From: Sphingobium sp.
GTDB lineage: Bacteria; Pseudomonadota; Alphaproteobacteria; Sphingomonadales; Sphingomonadaceae
Length of the DNA: 64,000 nt
Reading direction: 5' to 3'
Assembly (NCBI GenBank): GCA_017744605.1
Contig: JAGIAZ010000009.1
Span: forward strand, 1-64,000
In this document: positions 45,660 to 55,015 of the stretch, in pieces
Numbering within the stretch: position 1 is the first letter of the stretch
How the letters are laid out: every line of letters starts with the position of its first letter
Notes under the pieces: generated by a model
Database searches by the model: none
Told to the model about the DNA's origin: nothing
What the model saw: only the letters and a program-made list of their open reading frames with translations
Program-made: the position numbers and the translations under genes

Positions 45660-45796
45660 GTCGATCTCCGGGCGCTCCCGCGCTCTTGCAGGGACGCTAG
45701 GCGGAATGGCTTTAGGGACGGTTAACGATATCTGTTCGGACCTCGTTGACCACGGCCGGCCCGCCTCGTGCATTGACGGCGCTGCCGGGAGCAGCC
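45660..45796. promoter_or_regulatory. Divergent promoter region
   Basis: 137 bases between the leftward methyltransferase-like gene (GTG 45659) and the rightward threonine aldolase gene (ATG 45797). Sequences GGTTAACGATATC (about 45720) and TTGACC (45748) and TTGACG are visible, but no box pair is convincing. Confidence 0.35.
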
Positions 45797-46810
45797 ATGC
45801 GGATGGATATGCGGTTCTTTTCGGATAATGCCGCCACGGTCTGCGCGCCGGTCATGGCGGCGATCGAAAGCGCCAACAGCGTGGACACCGCCTATGATGG
45901 CGATGCGCTGAGCATGTCGCTCGATGCCGCTTTCTCGGCCCTGTTCGAGCGCGAGGTGGCGGTGGTCTGGACCGGCACGGGCACCTCGGCGAACGCCCTT
46001 GCGCTCGCCGCGCTTTGCCCGCCGTTCGGCGTCATCTTCTGCCACGACGAAGCGCATGTGATGATGGACGAGTGCGGCGCGGTCGAGTTCTACACCGGCG
46101 GCGCGCGCCTGATGGGCTGTGCGGGTGAAGGCGCCAAGCTGACGCCCGCGATCCTCGCCGCGCGCCATGACGCGATCCGGCCGGACGTGCACCGCATGCA
46201 GCCTCATGCCGTGACCATCACCAATGCGACCGAATATGGCCTTGCCTACACGCCGGCCGAGGTCGCGGCGATCGGCGCCTTCTGTCGCGCGCGAAAGCTG
46301 CGCCTGCATATGGACGGCGCGCGCTTCGCCAATGCCGTCGCGCACCTCGGCTGCTCGCCTGCCGACATCAGCTGGCGCGGCGGAGTCGATGCCCTGAGCT
46401 TCGGTTTCACCAAAAATGGTGCCATGAATGCCGAAGCCCTGGTGCTTTTCGATCCCGAACTGGCCGGGAATATCCGCATCAGACGCAAGCGCGCGGGCCA
46501 TTTGCTGTCGAAAGGCCGTTTCGTGGCCGCGCAGCTGCTGGCGATGCTTTCGGGGAATATTTGGCTCGACAATGCGCGGTCCGCCAATGCCGCGGCCCGG
46601 ATTCTAGCCGATTCCGCAGCCTCCCGACTGCTCTACCCTGTTGAGGCCAACGAACTCTTCATCCGCCTCTCCGCCGCCGAAGCCGCAAGGCTCCGCGCCC
46701 AGGGCTTCGATTTCTACGACTGGGGCGACGGCGCCGCCCGGCTTGTGACCAGCTGGAATCACACCGAATCCGATGTCGCGCCGCTCGCCGCGGCGATCAT
46801 GGCGTTATGA
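45797..46810 (+). CDS. ltaE: Low-specificity L-threonine aldolase
   Basis: PLP enzyme splitting threonine or allo-threonine to glycine and acetaldehyde. 337 residues. N-terminal RFFSDNAATVCAPV, an HDEAHVMMDECGAVEF region, LRLHMDGARFANA with the PLP-binding Asp, and the Schiff-base Lys in FGFTKNGAMNAE. Start MRMDMRFF at 45797 has GGGAG six bases upstream. Its stop overlaps the next ATG by four bases. Confidence 0.9.
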   Translation: MRMDMRFFSDNAATVCAPVMAAIESANSVDTAYDGDALSMSLDAAFSALFEREVAVVWTGTGTSANALALAALCPPFGVIFCHDEAHVMMDECGAVEFYTGGARLMGCAGEGAKLTPAILAARHDAIRPDVHRMQPHAVTITNATEYGLAYTPAEVAAIGAFCRARKLRLHMDGARFANAVAHLGCSPADISWRGGVDALSFGFTKNGAMNAEALVLFDPELAGNIRIRRKRAGHLLSKGRFVAAQLLAMLSGNIWLDNARSANAAARILADSAASRLLYPVEANELFIRLSAAEAARLRAQGFDFYDWGDGAARLVTSWNHTESDVAPLAAAIMAL

Positions 46811-47718
46811 CGCCACCTGCCCTGCGCGGCGGAGTCATCCTGCCGTTCGCCATTGTCACGCTGATCTGGTCCTCGACCTGGATCGTCATCCGCGATTCCC
46901 TCGGCGTCGTCCCGCCTGCCTGGTCGGTCTGCTACCGGTTCGCCATCGCCGCCGCCGGTATGGCGGTCCTCGCCAGGCTTACGGCTGTGTCGCTCAGGCT
47001 GCCGGCCAAGGCGATGGCGTTCACCGCCTTGCTTGGCACCGCCCAGTTCTCGATGAATTTCAACCTGCTCTACCGCGCGGAGGCACATTTGACCTCGGGC
47101 CTGTGCGCGCTCGTCTATGCGCTGCTGATGATCCCCAACAGCCTGTTTGCCTGGGCGGTATTTCGCGAGAAAGTGAGCCGCGGTTTCATCCTCGGCTCGC
47201 TCATCGCCGTGGCCGGCGTGGGCCTGCTCTTCCTCAACGAATATCGCGCCAGCGTCACCGCCGCGCCTGTCGAGGTACTGCTTGGTCTCGGCCTCTGCAC
47301 GATCGCGGTGCTGTGCGCCTCGGTGGCCAATGTCATGCAGGCCGCGCAGATTGCCCGCAGCGTGCCGATGACGAGCCTCATCTTCTGGGCGATGGCGATC
47401 GGCGCGGTCGTCGACGCGCTCTATGCGTTCGCCACGACCGGCCTGCCGCCGTTCGAGCCGCGTCCGACCTACTGGCTCGGCACAGCCTATCTGGCGCTGG
47501 CGGGCTCCGTCATCACCTTCCCGCTCTATTTCCGCCTCATCCAGCGCATCGGCGCCGGCCCGGCGGCCTATACGAGCCTGCTGATTCCCGTCATCGCGAT
47601 GGGCATTTCCACCGCCTTCGAGGGCTATCGCTGGACGCCGCTTGCCATCGCCGGCGTATTGCTGGCTCTGGGTGGGATGGTCGTGGCGATGCGCTCAAGG
47701 CTCCGCCCGTCAGGCTGA
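46807..47718 (+). CDS. EamA/DMT-family transporter
   Basis: Inner-membrane protein of 303 residues with ten predicted helices in two EamA repeats (about 10-140 and 155-290). Typical features are LIWSSTWIVIRDSLG at the first helix and the second-repeat AYLALAGSVITFPLYF. Members export amino acids, nucleosides or drugs. Coupling to the threonine aldolase gene (ATGA overlap) suggests an amino acid or aldehyde-related substrate, but that is conjecture. Confidence 0.9.
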   Translation: MTPPALRGGVILPFAIVTLIWSSTWIVIRDSLGVVPPAWSVCYRFAIAAAGMAVLARLTAVSLRLPAKAMAFTALLGTAQFSMNFNLLYRAEAHLTSGLCALVYALLMIPNSLFAWAVFREKVSRGFILGSLIAVAGVGLLFLNEYRASVTAAPVEVLLGLGLCTIAVLCASVANVMQAAQIARSVPMTSLIFWAMAIGAVVDALYAFATTGLPPFEPRPTYWLGTAYLALAGSVITFPLYFRLIQRIGAGPAAYTSLLIPVIAMGISTAFEGYRWTPLAIAGVLLALGGMVVAMRSRLRPSG

Positions 47719-47725
47719 ACGCGCC

Positions 47726-47794
47726 ATTCGTGTCGAGCCTGGTCGAGACAGGTGAAGCGCCAACGCTTCTCGGCTCGGCTCGAACCGAACGAAT
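47726..47794. repeat. Hairpin repeat element, copy 3
   Basis: ATTCGTGTCGAGCCTGGTCG at one end, and an imperfect complement ending CGAACCGAACGAAT at the other, with the inner motif GAAGCG-CCAACGCTTC forming the stem tip. It shares its core with the copy at 19444-19510. It fills the gap between the convergent EamA and SDR genes and touches the SDR stop codon. Confidence 0.78.
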
Positions 47795-48597
47795 CAAGGG
47801 AAGGTCGCTTCCGCCCGGCAGGCGGCTAGGCCGACCCGATAGTCCGGATAGCGCGGCGCCCAGCCAAGCAGGCGCTTGGCCCTGCCGTTCGCGACGCGGC
47901 GATTCTCGGCATAGAAGGCGCGGGCGGCCGGCGAGAGGTCGGCATCGTCCAGCGATTGCAGCGGCGGCGGCTGCATGCCGAGCAACGCACTGCCATGAGC
48001 GACGACCTCATTCTGGCTGCACGGCATGTCATCGGCGAGATTATAGACCCCGGCCGGACCAGCCATGCCCGCAATCACGCCGCCCACGATGTCATCGACA
48101 TGGACACGGCTGAAAATCTGGCCCGGCAGGTCGATCATGCGTGCTCGGCCTTCGCCGATCCGCTCGAGCACGCTCCGGCCCGGGCCATAAATGCCGGGCA
48201 GACGGAAGATGTGGGTGAGGCGCCCCAGTGACCGCCAGGCAAGATCGGCCTCGCTGCGCGTGCTTCGTCGCCCGGTTCCGATGGGCGCGCCTTCATCCAC
48301 CCAGGCGCCGCCCGTGTCGCCATAGACGCCGGTCGAGGACAGATAGCCGACCCAATGCGCCGGCGCTGTCCGGATCGCATCGCCATAGGCAGCCAGCACC
48401 GCGTCCCCGTCTTCGCCGGGCGGCACGGAGGACAGGATATGCGTGGCGCGCGCCAGTCCGGAGAGCACGGCGCCGCGATCGTCGAAGCGCATCGTGCCAT
48501 TGGACCCGGTCGACTCGACCGACCAGCCATCGCGCTCCAGCCGCCGTGCAAGCCGGCCGGCGCTATATCCGAGCCCGAAGATGAAGAGTGAGGCCAT
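47794..48597 (-). CDS. NAD(P)-binding SDR protein, YeeZ-like
   Basis: 267 residues of extended SDR fold. The nucleotide motif is FGLGYSAGRLARRL at 6-19, with SSTGVYGDTGGAWVDE near the active-site Ser and Tyr positions, and FRLPGIYGPGRS. It resembles E. coli YeeZ, whose substrate is unknown. The Ser is present and the Tyr sits in VYG, but the usual YxxxK spacing is not conserved. Starts at MASLFIFG. It is divergent from pepN. Confidence 0.82.
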   Translation of the reverse strand: MASLFIFGLGYSAGRLARRLERDGWSVESTGSNGTMRFDDRGAVLSGLARATHILSSVPPGEDGDAVLAAYGDAIRTAPAHWVGYLSSTGVYGDTGGAWVDEGAPIGTGRRSTRSEADLAWRSLGRLTHIFRLPGIYGPGRSVLERIGEGRARMIDLPGQIFSRVHVDDIVGGVIAGMAGPAGVYNLADDMPCSQNEVVAHGSALLGMQPPPLQSLDDADLSPAARAFYAENRRVANGRAKRLLGWAPRYPDYRVGLAACRAEATFP

Positions 48598-48688
48598 GAA
48601 CCGCTTCCTATCGCCTAATTTGCGCGGCTCCACCCCCTAAGCGTTGGCGCTGCTTGTGCGGCGGCTGGCTGCTGCCTAGGTACGGAGC

Positions 48689-51286
48689 ATGGACATTCAG
48701 AGCACCCAGGCCCCCGCCACGCCCCCCGTCATTCGCCGCGAAGATTATCGTCCGCCAGACTGGCTCGTCCCGCAGATCAGTCTCGCCTTCGATCTCGGCG
48801 CCGCCGAAACCCGCGTGATGGCGCGCCTCACGCTCACGCGCAATGGCGTGCATGACCGGGCGATTCGCCTCGACGGCGATGGTCTGGTGCTCAAGTCCGT
48901 GGCGCTCGACGGCGTTGTGCTGGGTGCCGGCGATTACAGCCGCGACGGCGACGCACTGCTTATCCCGGTTTCGGGCGACAGCCATGTCGTCGAAACCGAA
49001 GTCGTGATCGCGCCCGAGAAGAACACGCAGCTCATGGGCCTCTATGCCTCGGGCGGCCTGCTCTGTACCCAGTGCGAACCCGAGGGCTTCCGCCGCATCA
49101 CCTATTTCCCGGACCGGCCCGATGTCCTTTCGAAGTTCGACGTCATGATGCGCGCCGACAAGGCGGTCTATCCGGTGTTGCTCGCCAATGGCGATCCGGT
49201 CGAATCCGGAGATCTCGACGGTGGCCGCCATTGGGCGCGCTGGGTCGATCCCTTCCCCAAGCCCAGCTACCTGTTCGCGCTCGTCGCCGGCGATCTGGCC
49301 TGCAACGCCGACAGCTTCACCGCGATGAGCGGGCGCAAGGTCGAGCTCGGTATCTGGGTGAAAGCGGATGATCTGCCGCGCACCGGCCATGCGATGACCG
49401 CGCTCAAGAACGCCATGGCCTGGGACGAGCGCGTCTACGGCCGCGAATATGATCTCGACGTGTTCAATATCGTCGCGGTGGCCGACTTCAATTTCGGCGC
49501 GATGGAGAACAAGGGCCTCAACATCTTCAACACGCGCTATGTGCTCGCCGACCCCGAAACGGCGACCGATCCGGACTATGACGCGATCGAGGCCGTCGTC
49601 GCTCATGAATATTTCCACAATTGGTCGGGCGACCGCGTCACCTGCCGCGACTGGTTCCAGCTGTCGCTGAAGGAAGGCTTCACCGTCTATCGCGATCAGA
49701 GCTTCTCGGCCGATATGGGCTCGGCGCCGGTCAAGCGCATCGAGGATGTGAAGATGCTGCGCGCCGCGCAGTTCCAGGAGGATGCCGGCCCGCTGGCGCA
49801 TCCGGTGCGTCCTGAATCCTACATGGAGATCAGCAACTTCTATACGGCGACCGTCTACAACAAGGGCGCCGAACTGATCCGCATGATGGCGCTGTTGCTG
49901 GGCCCCGAGCGGTTCCGCAAGGGCACCGATCTCTATTTCGACCGGCATGACGGGCAGGCGGTCACCTGCGAGGATTTCGTCAAGGCCATGGAAGATGGCG
50001 GCGAAATCGACCTCACGCAGTTCCGCCTCTGGTATTCACAGGCCGGTACACCTCGCCTCAGTGTGAAGCAGAGCCATGATGCGGCAAGCGGCGACGTGAC
50101 GCTGACCTTTGCCCAGTTCGTGCCGCTGACGCCCGGGCAGGACATAAAGCAGCCCATGACGATTCCGCTGAAGCTGGCCCTGTTCGATGCCGATGGCGCT
50201 TCGCGGGGCGAGGAACTGCTGGTGCTGAGCGAGGCGGAGACGACCGTTCGGCGTTCGGGCTTTGCCAAGCCGCCGATCCTTTCGCTGAACCGCGGATTCT
50301 CGGCGCCGGTGATCGTGTCGGCTGATCGCGGCCATGATGAACTCGCTTTCCTCTCGGCCCATGACGACGATCCGTTCAGCCGCTACGAGGCGATGCAGCA
50401 GCTCATGATCAATGTCCTGCTCGGGGCGATCTCGGGCGGTTCGCTGGACAGTGCGCCGGTGATCGCAGCGGTGCGCAACACCATCGGCGATTCAGCGCTC
50501 GACCGCGCCTTCATTGCCGAGGCGGTGAAGCTGCCGAGCGAAGCCTATCTCGGCGACCAGATGAGTCTTGTCGATCCCGATGCCATCCATGCCGCGCGCG
50601 AAGCCTTGCAGGGTGAGATCGGCCGCGCGCTGGAGACGGAGTGGCGCGCGCTGCATCATGAGACGGCGCGCAACGGCTTCTCGCTGTCGTACGACGCCCG
50701 CGCGGCCCGGCGTCTGCGCGGCGTCGCGCTCAATTATCTTGTCGCATCCGGCGCGGCGGACGGCCCGTCCATCGCCTTTGAGCAATTCGAGCGCGCGGAC
50801 AATATGACCGAACGGCAGGCCGCACTTGGCGTCCTCGCCAATGGCCGCAGTCCCGAGCGCGACAAGGCGCTCGCCGCGTTCCACGGCCGCTATGCCGGCA
50901 ACGCCTTGGTGATCGACAAATGGTTCCAGACACAGGCGCTCGGTTTCCATCGCGACACCGTTGAAATCGTCGAGGCGCTGTCGGGCCATGCCGATTTCAC
51001 GCTCAACAACCCCAATCGGGCGCGCTCGCTATGGGGCGCCTTCGCGGCCAATCAGTGGGCATTCAACCGAGCGGACGGCCGGGGCTATGCCTTGCTGGCG
51101 GACACGATCATCGCGCTCGACAAGCTCAATCCGCAGACCGCAGCGCGGCTGGTTCCGCCGCTCGGGCGCTGGAAGCGGTTCGACGAGGGCCGGGCCGCGC
51201 TGATGCGCGCCGCGCTCGAGCGGATCGTCGCCACGCCCGATCTGTCCAAGGATGTGATGGAACAGGCCAGCAAGAGCCTCGCCTGA
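48689..51286 (+). CDS. pepN: Aminopeptidase N
   Basis: Zinc M1-family exopeptidase of 865 residues. The substrate motif FGAMENKGLNIF is near 268, the zinc site VAHEYFHNWSGDRVTCRDW supplies HEXXH, and the third ligand Glu follows in LKEGFTVYRDQ. Length and C-terminal helical domain match the E. coli PepN class. It degrades peptides in the cytosol. The upstream gap (91 bases) is shared with the divergent SDR gene. Confidence 0.97.
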   Translation: MDIQSTQAPATPPVIRREDYRPPDWLVPQISLAFDLGAAETRVMARLTLTRNGVHDRAIRLDGDGLVLKSVALDGVVLGAGDYSRDGDALLIPVSGDSHVVETEVVIAPEKNTQLMGLYASGGLLCTQCEPEGFRRITYFPDRPDVLSKFDVMMRADKAVYPVLLANGDPVESGDLDGGRHWARWVDPFPKPSYLFALVAGDLACNADSFTAMSGRKVELGIWVKADDLPRTGHAMTALKNAMAWDERVYGREYDLDVFNIVAVADFNFGAMENKGLNIFNTRYVLADPETATDPDYDAIEAVVAHEYFHNWSGDRVTCRDWFQLSLKEGFTVYRDQSFSADMGSAPVKRIEDVKMLRAAQFQEDAGPLAHPVRPESYMEISNFYTATVYNKGAELIRMMALLLGPERFRKGTDLYFDRHDGQAVTCEDFVKAMEDGGEIDLTQFRLWYSQAGTPRLSVKQSHDAASGDVTLTFAQFVPLTPGQDIKQPMTIPLKLALFDADGASRGEELLVLSEAETTVRRSGFAKPPILSLNRGFSAPVIVSADRGHDELAFLSAHDDDPFSRYEAMQQLMINVLLGAISGGSLDSAPVIAAVRNTIGDSALDRAFIAEAVKLPSEAYLGDQMSLVDPDAIHAAREALQGEIGRALETEWRALHHETARNGFSLSYDARAARRLRGVALNYLVASGAADGPSIAFEQFERADNMTERQAALGVLANGRSPERDKALAAFHGRYAGNALVIDKWFQTQALGFHRDTVEIVEALSGHADFTLNNPNRARSLWGAFAANQWAFNRADGRGYALLADTIIALDKLNPQTAARLVPPLGRWKRFDEGRAALMRAALERIVATPDLSKDVMEQASKSLA

Positions 51287-51302
51287 GCCCATTCCACGGA
51301 AT

Positions 51303-51917
51303 TCAGGGTTTGCCCAGCCAGTCGGCGACCTGGACCGCCACCTCGTTCGCGGCCTTGCTGATCGGCGGGGCGACGCCGTCGGCGTCGACCTTCGACACGG
51401 GCGCCGTGGCCGAGAAGCGCTGGCGGCGCACCGTCTGGCCGTCCGGCGCCAGCAGGCTCGCATCATAGGTCACCACAGCCATGCCGGCGCGCGCATCGAC
51501 GCCGAAGTCGATCAGGTCGCCATGCAGGATCTGGCCGACCTGGGCCGGATACTGGCCAGGGTCCAGCACGAGGCGACCGGTCCGCGCGGCGATGGTCTCG
51601 CCAAGCAGGGCCTGGAACTGGTGCGCCGGCGTGTCGGCCCAGAGCGCGTTCTTCACATAGGCATAGCTGGTCGGATCGGCGCGCACGGCGACACGCTGGG
51701 TCGAGATCGTTCGCGGCACGCGCGGCGTTTCGACGAACAATGCGGATTGCGGCGCGGCCGACACAGTCGCTCCGGCCGCGATGCGCGCGTCGGAGGAGAT
51801 GCTGAGCAGGCGCTGCGGCGGATTGCTGCCGATCTTGACGCAGGCCGCCACGGTGGACAGCAGCAGGCTGGCGCCGGCGACGCGCGCCGCGCGGCGAACG
51901 AGGGACTTTTGGGACAT
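51303..51917 (-). CDS. ABC-type transport auxiliary lipoprotein (PqiC/MlaB-less MCE partner)
   Basis: 204 residues with a lipoprotein signal peptide, lipobox VAAC near residue 26, then the beta-rich ABC_trans_aux domain (PRVPRTISTQRVAVR and RFSATAPV). Such lipoproteins sit at the outer membrane side of MCE lipid transporters, like PqiC. AGGA nine bases upstream favours ATG 51917; ATG 51935, overlapping the MlaD-type stop, would add six residues. It is the last gene of the MCE operon. Confidence 0.85.
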   Translation of the reverse strand: MSQKSLVRRAARVAGASLLLSTVAACVKIGSNPPQRLLSISSDARIAAGATVSAAPQSALFVETPRVPRTISTQRVAVRADPTSYAYVKNALWADTPAHQFQALLGETIAARTGRLVLDPGQYPAQVGQILHGDLIDFGVDARAGMAVVTYDASLLAPDGQTVRRQRFSATAPVSKVDADGVAPPISKAANEVAVQVADWLGKP

Positions 51918-51931
51918 CGGAGCAAGTCCTC

Positions 51932-52894
51932 TCATGGCTTGTAGTCCGGCAGGCGCGGCGATCCGACGAGCGAGGCGGCGCCCTGCTGGTCGATCTTCTC
52001 CGTGACCTCGCGCAGGGCCTGGCTCATTTGCCGGAGATCCCGCACCAGCAGCGAAACCTGCGGCACGGTGTCGCGCGAGAAGCTGGTGACGCCGGGCTTG
52101 GCTTCCTTGATGACCGTGTCGAGCCCTTCGAGGCTCGAACGCGCCCTGGCGAGCGTATCGCGCAGGTCCTTGACCATCGGTTTGCCGTCCGAATTGAGCA
52201 GCGAATTCACGCTGTCGGAGGTCGCCGCCAGGGAATCGGCGGTTTTGGAGACGTTTTCCAGCGCGGCGCGGGCCTGCGCGACGGTTGCCGAGATATCCGG
52301 TCCGCTGCGGGCAAGATCGCCGGTCAGCCTGTCCAGATTGGCGACGATGCCGGAGATATGCTTCTGGTTCTTGTCGTTGAGCAACTCGTTGAGGCGCTCG
52401 CTCAGCGTGGTCAGGCGATTGAGCAATTGCGGCGCATTGTTGAGCAGCTCGCCGAGCGCCCCCGGCTTTGTCGGAATGACGGGAACGCCAGCGGGACAGC
52501 TCGCTTCCGGGTCGTTTTCCGGGCAGGTGATCGGCGGGGCGCCTTTGACCGCGCCGTCGAGCTGAATCTCGTTGACGCCGGTGAAGCCGATGCCGCTGAT
52601 GGTGGCAGTCGTGCCGCGCAGGACGGGCGTGGATGAATCGACCGAGATACGCACGCGCACGAAGTCGGGATTATTCTCCCAGAGCTTGATCTCCTTGATC
52701 TGGCCCGACGGAACGCCGGAATAGGTCACGGCGCCGCCCTTCGCCAATCCTCCCACTGACTGTTTGAAGAAGATGTCATATTCGTGCTTGTCGCCCTCGC
52801 CGATGCGGGCGAACCAGAAGGCCGCGCCAATGGTGAGGGCGAGCAGAAGCAGCACCATTGCGCCGACGAAGACATTGTTGGATCGCGTTTCCAT
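51932..52894 (-). CDS. mlaD: MCE-domain (MlaD-like) substrate-binding protein
   Basis: 320 residues with one N-terminal anchor helix (about 8-30), an MCE domain (about 38-115, DIFFKQSVGGLAKGGAVTYSGV) and a long helical C-terminal tail (about 140-300) with little Gly or Pro. MlaD-type proteins form hexameric rings that shuttle phospholipids between membranes. A two-Cys insert lies in PPITCPENDPEASCPAGV, which may form a disulfide. Length and tail are nearer to plant TGD2 and LetB-like MCE proteins than to short E. coli MlaD. Confidence 0.9.
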   Translation of the reverse strand: METRSNNVFVGAMVLLLLALTIGAAFWFARIGEGDKHEYDIFFKQSVGGLAKGGAVTYSGVPSGQIKEIKLWENNPDFVRVRISVDSSTPVLRGTTATISGIGFTGVNEIQLDGAVKGAPPITCPENDPEASCPAGVPVIPTKPGALGELLNNAPQLLNRLTTLSERLNELLNDKNQKHISGIVANLDRLTGDLARSGPDISATVAQARAALENVSKTADSLAATSDSVNSLLNSDGKPMVKDLRDTLARARSSLEGLDTVIKEAKPGVTSFSRDTVPQVSLLVRDLRQMSQALREVTEKIDQQGAASLVGSPRLPDYKP

Positions 52895-52977
52895 TCAGCC
52901 CCTGCCGCTTCCTGCCGCCCTTATGGCGAGCGCGTCTCCCGCTGTCCATGGCACAGCCCTGCGTGAGGCCCGGGCCT

Positions 52978-53811
52978 TCATGATATCACCTTCTGTGCGG
53001 CGTCGCCGGCCGCGGCGATGCGGCCGCGCGGTCCGTTGAAATATTCCTGGATCCATGGATGATCGAGCGCCAGCAGCTCGGGGATGGTTCCCACGGCGAT
53101 GACGCGATGATCGGCGATGACGGCCACGCGGTCGCAGATGGCGTGGAGCGTGTCGAGATCGTGCGTGATGAGGAAGATGGTGAGGCCCAGCGTCTGTTGC
53201 AGCTCGCGCGTCTGCTCGTCGAACGCGGCCGCGCCGATCGGGTCGAGACCGGCGGTCGGCTCGTCGAGGAAGAGCAAGGCGGGATCGAGCGCGAGCGCCC
53301 GGGCGAGGCCGGCGCGCTTCCGCATGCCGCCTGAAAGCTCGGACGGATATTTGGGCCCGGCATTGGCCGGCAGGCCCGTCATCAGGATCTTGTACCCGGC
53401 AATTTCGGCCCGCAGCGAAGGCGGCATGCCGGGATAATATTCGCGAAGGGGAACTTGCACATTTTCCGAAACGGTCAGCGTCGAAAAAAGAGCCCCTCCC
53501 TGGAAGAGAACGCCCCAGCGCCGCCGGATCGCGAGCTGCTCCTCCTCGTCTTCCTCATGGCCGAGCATCTGCTTCCCGAACACGGAAATGCTGCCGGCTT
53601 CGGGTTGCTGCAGGCCGATGATCGAGCGCATCAACACCGATTTGCCGGTGCCCGATCCGCCGACCACTCCCAGAATCTCGCCACGATAGACGTCGAGATC
53701 GAGGTCGTTGTGGACGATCTGGTCGCCGAAGCGGTTGACCAGGCCGCGGATCGAGATGATCGGCGCCCCATCGGGCTTGGCGTCCGGCGCGGAGGTGGGG
53801 ATTGCGGACAT
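52978..53811 (-). CDS. mlaF: ABC transporter ATPase of the MCE system (MlaF-like)
   Basis: 277 residues. Walker A VGGSGTGKSVLM near 49-60, signature LSGGMRKRAGLARAL, Walker B LLFLDEPTAGLDP and the H-loop His in LITHDLDTL. The GLDPIGA and FQGGALFSTLTV motifs are characteristic of MlaF. It powers lipid movement with the MlaE permease. The start codon overlaps the permease stop by one base (TGATG). The 83-base gap to mlaD is the only loose spacing in the operon. Confidence 0.94.
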   Translation of the reverse strand: MSAIPTSAPDAKPDGAPIISIRGLVNRFGDQIVHNDLDLDVYRGEILGVVGGSGTGKSVLMRSIIGLQQPEAGSISVFGKQMLGHEEDEEEQLAIRRRWGVLFQGGALFSTLTVSENVQVPLREYYPGMPPSLRAEIAGYKILMTGLPANAGPKYPSELSGGMRKRAGLARALALDPALLFLDEPTAGLDPIGAAAFDEQTRELQQTLGLTIFLITHDLDTLHAICDRVAVIADHRVIAVGTIPELLALDHPWIQEYFNGPRGRIAAAGDAAQKVIS

Positions 53812-54920
53812 CAATTCCAGCCGATCCATGTGAAGAAGACGGCGAAGAACGCGTCGATCACGATCACCAGGAAGATTGCCTGCACGACCGCCGCTGTCGT
53901 GCGCAGCCCGACTTCCTCGGCATTGCCGCGCACCTGCAGCCCCTGGAAGCAGCCGGCAATGGCAATGATCAGCCCGAACACGGGCGCCTTGACGAGCCCG
54001 ACATAGAGATCGGTGATCGGCACGACCTCGCGCAGGCGCTGGACGAAGGTGACGGGCGGGATGTCGAGAGAGACGGCGCAGAGGAAGCCGCCGCCAATGA
54101 CCGCGACGATCGAGGAATAGAAGCCGAGCAGGGGCATCATCACGACCGCCGCGATGATGCGCGGCATGACCAGAGCATCCATCGGCTGGACGCCGATCGT
54201 GCGCATCGCGTCCACTTCCTCGTTCAACACCATGGTGCCGATCTGGGCGGCGAAAGCCGAACCCGAACGTCCGGCGACCATGATGGCGGTCATCAGCACG
54301 CCAAGCTCGCGAAAGGTGAGGCGCCCGACCAGGTTGACCGTCAGCACCTCCATGCCGAACTGGCGCAGCTGCACAGAGCCTTGCTGGGCGATGACGATGC
54401 CGATCAGGAAGCTCATCAGGCCGATGATGCCGAGTGCCGTGATGCCGACGACCTCGAAGCGCTGGACGACGGCGGTCAGCCGCATGCGGCGCGGATGCCG
54501 GATGAGATGGCCGATGGTGAGGACAGTGGCGCCGAGAAAGCCGATCAGCCCGATCATGGTCGTGAACGTCAGGCGCACGGCCAGGCCGATCTGGTCGAGG
54601 ATGCGCAGGACCGGCGGCAGTGTCGGCGGGTGATCCTCGGTCGGCATGTCGTTGCGTGAGACCACCTCGAGCAATCGAACGGCGTCGGGCGACGCGCCGG
54701 TGATGGTGGCGCCGCGTTCCTGCGAGAAGCGGTGGATCACCCAGGCCCCGATCGTGTCGAGATGATCGACGCCCGCGAGGTCGACTATTTTCACGCCGTC
54801 ACCGAGCGCGGTGAGCCGCTGCGGCAGGTCGCCGAGATGGGCAAGGCTCAGATTGCCGGACAATGCCACGGTCCGGCCGGCGGCCTCGTCGCGTTCAGTG
54901 AGATCGGCGGCCTGTGTCAT
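53811..54920 (-). CDS. mlaE: MlaE-family permease with N-terminal STAS-like domain
   Basis: 369 residues. The first about 100 form a soluble STAS-like segment (TVALSGNLSLAHLGDLPQRL, and IVDLAGVDHLDTIGAWVIH), resembling the separate MlaB of E. coli. Then the MlaE membrane domain begins, with VVGITALGIIGLMSFLIGIVIAQQG, NLVGRLTFRELGVLMTAIMVAGRSGSA and EEVDAMRTIG. The fused STAS part explains why no separate mlaB gene occurs here. First gene of the operon, divergent from the HAD phosphatase. Confidence 0.93.
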   Translation of the reverse strand: MTQAADLTERDEAAGRTVALSGNLSLAHLGDLPQRLTALGDGVKIVDLAGVDHLDTIGAWVIHRFSQERGATITGASPDAVRLLEVVSRNDMPTEDHPPTLPPVLRILDQIGLAVRLTFTTMIGLIGFLGATVLTIGHLIRHPRRMRLTAVVQRFEVVGITALGIIGLMSFLIGIVIAQQGSVQLRQFGMEVLTVNLVGRLTFRELGVLMTAIMVAGRSGSAFAAQIGTMVLNEEVDAMRTIGVQPMDALVMPRIIAAVVMMPLLGFYSSIVAVIGGGFLCAVSLDIPPVTFVQRLREVVPITDLYVGLVKAPVFGLIIAIAGCFQGLQVRGNAEEVGLRTTAAVVQAIFLVIVIDAFFAVFFTWIGWN

Positions 54921-55015
54921 GCGGCGCGCACACTGGCCCGGATTGGATTGCGCGGCAAGACGATTTGCCCCATGCGCGGGGGCGGGCCACAGCGGCAGGA
55001 GGCTGGCAGAGCGCC

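Noticed and set aside
43920..45725. 601-codon plus-strand frame opposite the 575-residue methyltransferase-like gene
   Set aside because: Considered because the minus-strand gene is unfamiliar, but the minus frame has a Shine-Dalgarno-supported start, domain-like segments and normal composition, while the plus frame is Arg/Gly-rich shadow.
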